A stretch of DNA of 64,000 nt from CBDCPI01 sp965220245. GTDB taxonomy: Bacteria > Chloroflexota > Dehalococcoidia > Lucifugimonadales > UBA3495. Of this stretch, positions 58,219-64,000 are shown piece after piece (position 1 is the stretch's first letter; every line of letters begins with the position of its first letter). The notes beneath the pieces were generated by a model. The model was not told the DNA's origin. It saw only the letters and a program-made list of their open reading frames with translations, and searched no databases. A program made the position numbers and the translations under genes. Location of the stretch: NCBI GenBank assembly GCA_965220245.1, contig CBDCPI010000011.1:384244-448243 (forward strand), read 5' to 3'.

Positions 58219-59472
58219 CTAGGCCACCGGCTGGGGAACGGCGGCGGGCAGGTTATCGACGAAGGCTTCGCCGCCCTTCAAGACCAGCTTGAACCGGCTC
58301 TGGTCCCTAAGCACGCCTATATCCCGCAGGGGGTCTCCATCTAGCACCAACAGGTCTGCCAGCTTTCCCGGCTCCACGGTCCCAATGTCCTGGTCCAGGC
58401 CGACGCATTCGGCGGCCCAACCGGTGGCCGCCTGGATGGCTTGCGCGTTGGACATGCCGCGCTCCACCAGAAGCTCGATCTCCCGGGCATTGTCCCCGTG
58501 GACGTACCCGCCCGCGTCGGTGCCGGGGACTACCTTGACCCCCGCGGCCAAGGCTAGGTGCATACTCTCTTGGTGGACCTGCATCAACGACCGGGCTCGC
58601 TCCACCATGTGGGGGGCGCTGACCGTGGAGTGAAACTCGTAAATCTCGAAAGTCGGCACAAAGAAGGTGTTTTGGTCGGCCATCATCTTCAGTAGGTCGG
58701 GTTCCTCGGCCAGATAGCAGCCGTGCTCAATGGAACCGGCCCCGCCTCTAATCGCCATGCCCAAGCCGGGCCCGCCCAAGGCGTGGCACATGGTCTTCTT
58801 TCCCAGGGCCCGGGCCTCCGCGACCAAGGCGTTAACCTCGTCGGGGCCGAATGCGATGTCCTTGGGCCCGTGGCCTTGGCGGGAGCTGGCCCCGCCGGTG
58901 GTGGCGAACTTGATAACGTCGGCCCCGACCCGCACCATTTCCCGCACCTTGGCCCGGACGCCATCGACGCCGTTGGCGACACCCGAGGGCATCAGGGGGT
59001 CGTCGCGCCAAGGGCGGTGGTGCCCGGCCGGGCAGACGTGGTCGCCGAGGCCGCCAGTGGGGGAGACGATGGACACCGAAATCATCAGCCGCGGTCCGGG
59101 GTAGAGCCCTTCTTCCACCGCGTGCTTGAAACCAACGTCCAGCCAACCTGCGTCCCGCACGCAGGTGTAACCGGCCGCCAACGTTTGCTCCATGACCTTG
59201 GCGGTACGCAAATGCTGCAAAGATGTGGGCTCGGTAAGGCCCCATCGGGTGGCCAGGTCGTAACCCTTGGAAGCCAAGTGGTCGTGGCAATCGATCAGAC
59301 CGGGTAGCAAAGTGTACCCGGAAACGTCCATTATTTCAGCGTCGGGCGGCAGTTGCACCGCCAGTCTGGGGCCGACGGCAGCAATGCGTTCGCCGTCGAT
59401 CAGCACGGTGGCATCGTTGACCACCAGCCCTCCAGTCCCGTCAATTACGTTGGCGCCTACCAAGGCTTTCAT
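58219..59472 (-). CDS. Amidohydrolase family protein (imidazolonepropionase-like)
   Basis: A 417-residue metallo-amidohydrolase. Metal ligands appear in order: LLPGLIDCHDHLAS (HxH), a Lys in DVIKFATTGG, His in MCHALGG and IEHGCYL, and Asp in VPGTDAGGYVHGD, with the small N- and C-terminal beta sandwich (GTGGLVVNDATVLIDG, GKLADLLVLDGDPLRD). The group includes imidazolonepropionase-like and prolidase-like enzymes often annotated as Xaa-Pro dipeptidase; the substrate is unknown. A gene-poor repeat region follows downstream of its start. Confidence 0.9.
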   Translation of the reverse strand: MKALVGANVIDGTGGLVVNDATVLIDGERIAAVGPRLAVQLPPDAEIMDVSGYTLLPGLIDCHDHLASKGYDLATRWGLTEPTSLQHLRTAKVMEQTLAAGYTCVRDAGWLDVGFKHAVEEGLYPGPRLMISVSIVSPTGGLGDHVCPAGHHRPWRDDPLMPSGVANGVDGVRAKVREMVRVGADVIKFATTGGASSRQGHGPKDIAFGPDEVNALVAEARALGKKTMCHALGGPGLGMAIRGGAGSIEHGCYLAEEPDLLKMMADQNTFFVPTFEIYEFHSTVSAPHMVERARSLMQVHQESMHLALAAGVKVVPGTDAGGYVHGDNAREIELLVERGMSNAQAIQAATGWAAECVGLDQDIGTVEPGKLADLLVLDGDPLRDIGVLRDQSRFKLVLKGGEAFVDNLPAAVPQPVA

Positions 59473-60032
59473 GGGCTACCTCCAGCGCTGCGGATATAGC
59501 TGGTTGGTGACTGTGCGAAACAAGTGGCTAGTGGCCGGTAGCTAGTGACTAGGGGCTAACCACTAAGCACTGACCACTAGCCACTAACTTGTCGGTGTGA
59601 TGCTAATCAAGGGCGATTGCCTTGTCAAGCGAGCGATAAAGCCGGACAGGGTATTCGCATTCTGTCACCCTACCCCCGTTCACTGTCACCCTGCCCCCGT
59701 TCACTATCACCCTGAACGGAGTGAAGGGTCTAAAATCCTTGCCGCCGATGCGTTTCCTTTGCTCGGCGTCCCTGCGTCGTGAATGCAGTGGCGAGGAAAG
59801 CCGTTTTGGTCGGCTGGCATTTTAGATTCTTCAGTCGCGGAGTTTATCTTGAGCGAAGTCGAGTGGCTCATTCAGAATGACAATTGAAAGACCCTGGGTG
59901 TAGGCAAGCCATCGGGCAACTTGGCTATAATTCTTTGCTAAAACCATCTTTAGTGACTAGCGGCTGGTGGGGTTCGGCTCCGCTCACCCTGAGCGGAGTC
60001 GAAGGGACCACTGACCACTGTTGGGGGTAAGA
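59473..60032. repeat. Repeat-filled intergenic region between divergent genes
   Basis: No coding frame seen. It holds R2 arms (59520-59590), a 21-bp tandem GTCACCCTGCCCCCGTTCACT repeated 2.6 times (59664-59719), an R1b word (about 59846-59870) and an R2-R1-R2 unit (59950-60022, R1 core 59967-60006). Promoters for both flanking genes must lie among or between these. Confidence 0.8.
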
Positions 60033-61073
60033 ATGGACCGGGTGTCGAAGCTGCTGTGGAGTTGGGGAATATTGTTCTTTGCCCTATGGGCAGGATGGGC
60101 TGTCGCCTGTGGGTCGCCTACCGGCGGCCAGATTGCCTTCGTTGCGTTCATGGATGGAGACTCGGGGGATGGAGACTCGGAGATTTACTTGGTCGACGCC
60201 GACACTGGCGAGGCCCTAGCCTTGACTGGCAATCTCAATCGCGACTTCAGTCCTAGCATGTCGCCCGATGGGAAGAGTATTGCTTACCTCATTGCCGAGG
60301 ACGATTACTTCCACCTCAATTTGGTTGACCGGCAGGGCGAGGCTATCACCCGGCTAGCCGACAACGTGGAGAGCAATCAGCGCCCATTGTGGGCGCCCGA
60401 TGGCCGGCGTCTGGCGTTTACGTCCCTGCAAGACGAAAACCCCGAGATTTACTTGATAGCGGGGGAAGAGGCCCAGCAGACCCGAGTCACGTCCAACGCC
60501 GCAGAGGACCGTTTGGGTGACTGGTCTGCTGATGGAGAGTGGCTGGTCTTTTACAGGGACGAAGACGACCCGGAAAGAGGGCTATGGCTGCGTAACCCCA
60601 ACGGGGTGAACTTGGTCCGCCTGACCGAAGAGGCCGACACCGGTCCATCGTGGTCTCCCAACGGTAATCATATCGTCTTCGTCAGGCACGAGCAGGGCAA
60701 CGCGGACATTTATATGGTCAGCAAGCCAAGCAATGGCGCTTGGCAGGATGACATTGAATTCACCCGGCTGACTCAGCATGGCGCCGCCGACATCTCCCCG
60801 GTGTGGTCTCCCGTTAGCAGTCTCATCGCTTTCGTTTCCTACCGCAGCGGCAGCGCCGAGATCTACATTATGCAGGGCGACGGCTCAAATCAGCGGCGCT
60901 TGACCAACAATGAGGCCGACGACGTGACTCCGGTGTGGTCGCCTGACGGCAAGCGCATCGCCTTTGTTACCTACCTCTACGGCCCTGGAGAGATCATCGT
61001 AATGGGCGCCGACGGCAGCCAACAGCGGCGGTTGACCAACAACACTACTGAAGACAACTCCCCCGACTGGTGA
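60033..61073 (+). CDS. PD40/TolB-like beta-propeller lipoprotein
   Basis: A 346-residue exported protein. The N-terminal LLWSWGILFFALWAGWAVAC is a lipoprotein signal with Cys at the cleavage site (weak lipobox AVAC). Six WD40-like PD40 repeats follow (SMSPDGKSIAYL, LWAPDGRRLAFTS, DWSADGEWLVFY, SWSPNGNHIVFVR, VWSPVSSLIAFVS, VWSPDGKRIAFVT), forming a six-bladed propeller. Related TolB-type proteins serve as envelope scaffolds; here it may be a surface lipoprotein with a binding role. Start ATG 60033 with GGGGGTAAGA before it. Confidence 0.85.
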   Translation: MDRVSKLLWSWGILFFALWAGWAVACGSPTGGQIAFVAFMDGDSGDGDSEIYLVDADTGEALALTGNLNRDFSPSMSPDGKSIAYLIAEDDYFHLNLVDRQGEAITRLADNVESNQRPLWAPDGRRLAFTSLQDENPEIYLIAGEEAQQTRVTSNAAEDRLGDWSADGEWLVFYRDEDDPERGLWLRNPNGVNLVRLTEEADTGPSWSPNGNHIVFVRHEQGNADIYMVSKPSNGAWQDDIEFTRLTQHGAADISPVWSPVSSLIAFVSYRSGSAEIYIMQGDGSNQRRLTNNEADDVTPVWSPDGKRIAFVTYLYGPGEIIVMGADGSQQRRLTNNTTEDNSPDW

Positions 61074-61081
61074 ATTTGCTC

Positions 61082-61142
61082 ATAAAAGTGGTTAGTGGCC
61101 GGTGGCTAGACCATAGTCACTAGCCACCGGCCACTAATGGGA
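61082..61142. repeat. R2 hairpin after the PD40 gene
   Basis: AGTGGTTAGTGGCCGGTGGC then TAGTCACTAGCCACCGGCC: inverted R2 arms that can fold as a terminator-like hairpin between convergent genes. Confidence 0.85.
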
Positions 61143-61194
61143 TGGACGCTCACATGTTCAAATACTAATGGATGCAATGGCCCCAGGCGCTACT

Positions 61195-62460
61195 TCACTT
61201 CATGGTGACAGGGACCTTGACCACTGAGCCATCGAGCTCGATGCGCATCCCCACCCGTGGTCCTACTTTCTCGTTAAATACGTTGATGATGGGTTTGTCG
61301 CCGCCGCCAACCCGCTTGACCCAGTTCGGCACCATGTTTTCTAAGATGGCCTTGTCGCTGAGGGCCCTGACCTCTGGGGAGAACTCCACATACTCCATAC
61401 CGGTCTCGATGAGTTGATCAAGCACCACCTCGTTGTGTATGGCCGCAACCCGAAACGCCTCCAGTTCGGACTTGGCTCCCTCTTCGATAAAGATCTGTTG
61501 CAGGTCGGGCGGCAGCTTCTCCCAGACCTTTTTGTTGACGACGTTGACGGTGTTGGGGAAGCTGACCAGAGGGCCGTTTAGGTAGTCGGCTACCTCGTAC
61601 CACCGCTGCCCGAAACTCGCGGCGCCGCCGGATATTGCAGCCTCTACAATTCCGCGCTCCAGAGCGGTGTACACTTCGGAGAAGGCCACGAACTGGGATT
61701 CCGCGCCCATGCCCTGAATCCAGTCGGCGATGGCGGTGCCGAAGGCGCGGACCCTCAGCTTGTCAAAATCTTCCGGGGTTCGCAGGGGATTCTTGCTGGA
61801 TACGAAAATGTCGTCCCCCGAAGACCAACTGAAGTAGATCACCTTCCCGCCGCCCGTCGCCTCCGAATTCAGCTTCTCTAGGTCCGGGACCATGTCGGCC
61901 GATGCATTGAACATGGTCTCCCGGTCGGGGAATATGCCAAACAGGTACTGTATCTCGACGGCAGGCACATCCCCGGCAACATACGGGCCGATGATTTGGG
62001 CCATGGACAGCGTGCCGTCGGAAACCAGGTCCAGAACGTCGGGCCCGGCTATCCCCAACTCGGGGTACGACGAGCTCACCAGCTTAAGCTGCCCGTTGGT
62101 CCGCTCCAGCACGTTGGGGAACAAGAATACCTCGGACAACTCGCAGAAGACAAAGGCGCGGTTGATGCAGGCGTACTGGATTTCAAATTCCTCGTCTTCA
62201 CTTACCAACTGAGTCGGGTTGGTGAATTTCGCTTTTTCCAGCAGGCTCTTGTAGTAGTCTGACTCGTATATGTACAGGTGCCGCTCTAGGGGGCCCAGGG
62301 GGACGTTGCCGTCGGAGTCGGCATAGTCCTTACTGAACGACGGGCCCACCAACTGGTTCAGGTCGCCCACGTAGATTGCGCCGGGCCCGCCGGCGTGCTC
62401 GGCAGCGTAGGCAGTCAGGGCCGCCGGTACCCCCGCCGTCGTGGCGGTGGCAGTCGCTTC
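61195..62460 (-). CDS. TRAP/DctP-type solute-binding protein, copy B (no start of its own)
   Basis: About 422 residues of DctP-like text: AYVGDLNQL-type start (GPGAIYVGDLNQLVGPS), ELGIAGPDVLDLV, RTPEDFDKLRVRAFGTAIADWI, EVYTALERGIVEAAISGG, RWYEVADYLNGP and VPNWVKRVGG. It lacks a signal peptide and start codon; its frame joins directly to the tail of copy A (EPDGSVTRTEATATATTAG), so it looks like a tandem duplication fused to copy A. The listed ORF extends to 62637 but the first 39 residues there are copy A in the wrong frame. No dctQM transporter genes are in view. Confidence 0.75.
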   Translation of the reverse strand, partial: EATATATTAGVPAALTAYAAEHAGGPGAIYVGDLNQLVGPSFSKDYADSDGNVPLGPLERHLYIYESDYYKSLLEKAKFTNPTQLVSEDEEFEIQYACINRAFVFCELSEVFLFPNVLERTNGQLKLVSSSYPELGIAGPDVLDLVSDGTLSMAQIIGPYVAGDVPAVEIQYLFGIFPDRETMFNASADMVPDLEKLNSEATGGGKVIYFSWSSGDDIFVSSKNPLRTPEDFDKLRVRAFGTAIADWIQGMGAESQFVAFSEVYTALERGIVEAAISGGAASFGQRWYEVADYLNGPLVSFPNTVNVVNKKVWEKLPPDLQQIFIEEGAKSELEAFRVAAIHNEVVLDQLIETGMEYVEFSPEVRALSDKAILENMVPNWVKRVGGGDKPIINVFNEKVGPRVGMRIELDGSVVKVPVTMK

Positions 62461-63885
62461 CGTCCGCGTGACCGAGCCATCGGGCTCAACGCGCAGGCCC
62501 ACCCGGGTTCCTATTTTTCTCGTTGAATACTTGGATAAAGGGGCTGTCCGCGCCCACCCGGTCGACCCAGTTCGGCGCCACGCTCTCGAAAACGGACTTG
62601 TCGCTGAGAGCCCTGACCTCCGGGGAGAACTCCACATACTCCATGCCGCCTATCTGGGTGTTCTTCAGCAGCCCGAGTTCGTTCTGGATGGCCCCAAGCC
62701 GCAGGTTCTCCAACTCGGTCTTGGCGCTCTCCTCAATAATGATCTGTTGCAGGTCGGGCGCCAGCTTCTCCCAGACCTGCTTGTTCATAACGGAGCTGAG
62801 GGTGGGCCAAGCGGGCAGAGGGCCGTTTATGTAGTCGGTTACCTCATACCACCGTCTGCCCGTACGCCGCGTCGCCGCCGGCAAACTCCGGCTTCCAGGA
62901 TGCCGCGCTCCAAGGCGGTGTACACCTCAGCGAAGGCAATAAACTGGGAGTCAGCGCCCATGCCCTCAATCCAGTCGGCGATGGAGGTGCCGAAGGCGCG
63001 GGTCTTCAGCCCTTCGAAGTCTTCAGCCGTTCTCAGGGGCTTCTTGCTAAAGAAATAAATGTCGTTCCCATTGAGCCAGAACATGTTGATCATCTTCCCG
63101 CCGCCGGTCGAGTCCTCATGCAACTTGACCAAGTCCTGGTACATGTCGGCCGTCGCATTGAACTGGGTCTCTTGGTCGGGGAACAGACCAAACAGGTACT
63201 GTATCTCCAGGGCAGGCACCTCTCCGGCCACGTAGGGGCCGCCGACATCGGCCATGGCCAGGGTGCCGTCGTCGATCAGCCCCAGAACGTCGGGTCCGGC
63301 AATCCCCAACTCGGGGTACGAAGAGAGTTCCAGCTTGACCTGCCCGTTGGTCCGCTCCAGCACGCTGGGGAAGAAGAAGCTGTCGGCCAACTTGCACCAG
63401 AGCAGGGCGCGGTTGATGCAGGCGTACTGGATGGTGATGTCCTCCCCCGTGGTCGCCAGCGGCGTCGGGTTCGCGAGCTTCGCTCTTTCCAGCAGGCCCC
63501 GGTAGTAATCTGACTCGTAAACGTACAGGTGCCGTTGCAACGCATCCAAGGTAACGTTCCCGTCGGAGTCCCCTTGGTCCACCGTGGGGGCCGGCCCCGC
63601 CAGTTGGTTCAGGTCGCCCACGTAGATCGCGCCGGGCCCGTAGGCCAGTTTCGCGGCAACATCTTGCAGTGACGCTGATGTTGGCGACGCTTGGGCTGCT
63701 GGCGCAGTGGGGGCCGCCGGAACTGACTGGGCTGCTGGCGCAGTGGGGGCCGGAACTGACTGGGCTGCTGGCGCAGTGGCCACCGGAGTTGACCGGGCTG
63801 CGCTATCACCACCGTCATCCCCTCCACAGGCCGCTATCACCAAAGACAGTATCCCCACCAGTCCTAGCAATAAGTATTTCCGCAT
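62461..63885 (-). pseudogene. TRAP/DctP-type solute-binding lipoprotein, copy A, three frameshifts
   Basis: It begins as a good lipoprotein (LGLVGILSLVIAACGGDDGG, lipobox before Cys20) with a Pro/Ala-rich linker of near-repeats (APAAQSVPAP units) and the DctP core (GPGAIYVGDLNQLAGPA, TAEDFEGLKTRAFGTSIADW, EVYTALERGILEAG). Compared with copy B it has single-base insertions near 62889 (before the AGGDAAYGQ segment), near 62865 (before RWYEV) and an extra A near 62517 (before IGTRVGLRVEPDG), so the protein would end early. Its tail then runs into copy B. Such extracytoplasmic proteins capture organic acids for TRAP import. Confidence 0.8.
63692..63793. repeat. 33-36 bp tandem repeat coding the Pro/Ala linker
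   Basis: TGGGCTGCTGGCGCAGTGG begins each of three near-identical units (36, 33 and 33 bp; minus strand codes (A)PAAQSVPA repeats). Linker length variation by slippage is likely. Confidence 0.9.
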
Positions 63886-63948
63886 CGGAACGCTCCTCCC
63901 ATTTTATCCAAATCCAATTTCGCCACCTTCCCTTTACCCGCATCTACT

Positions 63949-64000
63949 TTACTTCTGGGTGACAGGGACTTTCACCACCGAGCCGTCGGGCTCAACGCGC
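63949..64000 (-). CDS. C-terminal end of a third DctP-like copy (window edge)
   Basis: Seventeen codons reading RVEPDGSVVKVPVTQK before a TAA match the end of copy B (RIELDGSVVKVPVTMK), so another tandem copy lies upstream beyond the window. Only the extreme C-terminus is visible. Confidence 0.85.
   Translation of the reverse strand, partial: RVEPDGSVVKVPVTQK

Noticed and set aside
59664..59719. Short tandem repeats as a CRISPR array
   Set aside because: Units are directly adjacent with no unique spacers and no cas genes are present.
61195..62637. ORF start at 62637 as the true N-terminus of solute-binding copy B
   Set aside because: The first 39 residues are the tail of copy A read in the wrong frame; homology begins in frame only at the IGTRVGLRVEPDG segment.

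Overview
This window reads as bacterial chromosome of high G+C content. Most of it is dense housekeeping and central-metabolism genes, broken up by many short interspersed repeats. Several features suggest a Chloroflexota (Dehalococcoidia/SAR202-like) genome, as an inference only: a fused AccD-AccA carboxyltransferase, an Agl23-type (TIGR03663-like) plus YYY/DUF2298-type (TIGR03662-like) membrane gene pair, a T-box-controlled ilv operon, and short palindromes that translate as HPERSRR-type peptides. No rRNA, tRNA or marker gene here fixes the taxonomy.

Layout. 0-3.2 kb: end of an SDR reductase, a dienelactone hydrolase and an amidase with a small GatC/AtzG-like partner. 3.2-5.7 kb: an IS66-type element with a second, truncated copy fused to it. 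5.8-9.9 kb: fused acetyl-CoA carboxylase carboxyltransferase, Mrp-type ATPase, MIP18-type Fe-S factor, quinone oxidoreductase. 10.2-13.9 kb: GreA fused to an integrase-like N-terminal domain, a selenocysteine peroxiredoxin, an MBL-fold exonuclease-like protein, and a frameshifted retropepsin with its partner. 14-22 kb: leuA and ilvC-ilvN-ilvB (minus strand, leucine-type T-box upstream), with a cassette of coiled-coil/membrane-tail paralogues and a PH-like protein between ilvC and leuA. 22.5-28.8 kb: a soluble NuoE/NuoF/FdsA-like complex plus ferredoxin-NADP reductase. 28.8-34.3 kb: mutS, a selenocysteine ArsC/Spx-like gene, a HAD-like gene and mutL. 34-44 kb: MBL hydrolase, small Tat protein, FAD oxidoreductase, UPF0104 membrane protein and the two large membrane proteins. 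44-51 kb: ftsY, rnc, a selenocysteine DsbA-family gene, a nuclease-like protein, a CCA-adding enzyme, a zinc ribbon and an alcohol dehydrogenase-like protein. 50.5-59.5 kb: OGG-type glycosylase, DinG-type helicase/exonuclease, PHP phosphoesterase, UlaG-like hydrolase, enoyl-CoA hydratase, thioesterase, trmD and an amidohydrolase. 60-64 kb: a PD40 beta-propeller lipoprotein and a decaying tandem array of TRAP-type solute-binding proteins.

The most striking result is three separate genes (peroxiredoxin, ArsC/Spx-like, DsbA-family), each split by a single in-frame TGA exactly where the family has its catalytic cysteine. Each TGA is followed within about 20-25 nt by a hairpin with a G in the first two loop positions, as expected of a bacterial SECIS element. 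TGA is also an ordinary stop in this window; the ArsC-like gene itself ends in TGA. Selenocysteine insertion is therefore a better explanation than a changed genetic code or three coincidental nonsense mutations. Naive gene calling would truncate or mis-start all three.

The second theme is repeat invasion. A palindrome family (R1, core TTCGACTCCGCTC...GAGCGGAGTCGAA), a degenerate AGTGGTCAGTGGCTAGTGG family (R2), a CCCTTCTCC/GGAGAAGGG hairpin family (R3), a CCCGTCATTCCC/GGGAATGACGGG family (R4) and a GGGGCGCC hairpin family (R5) fill intergenic spaces. R1, R2 or R5 are also carried in frame inside MutL, the CCA-adding enzyme, the Agl23-like and DUF2298 proteins, a Tat-signal protein, the UPF0104 protein, a UlaG-like hydrolase and probably the MBL exonuclease.
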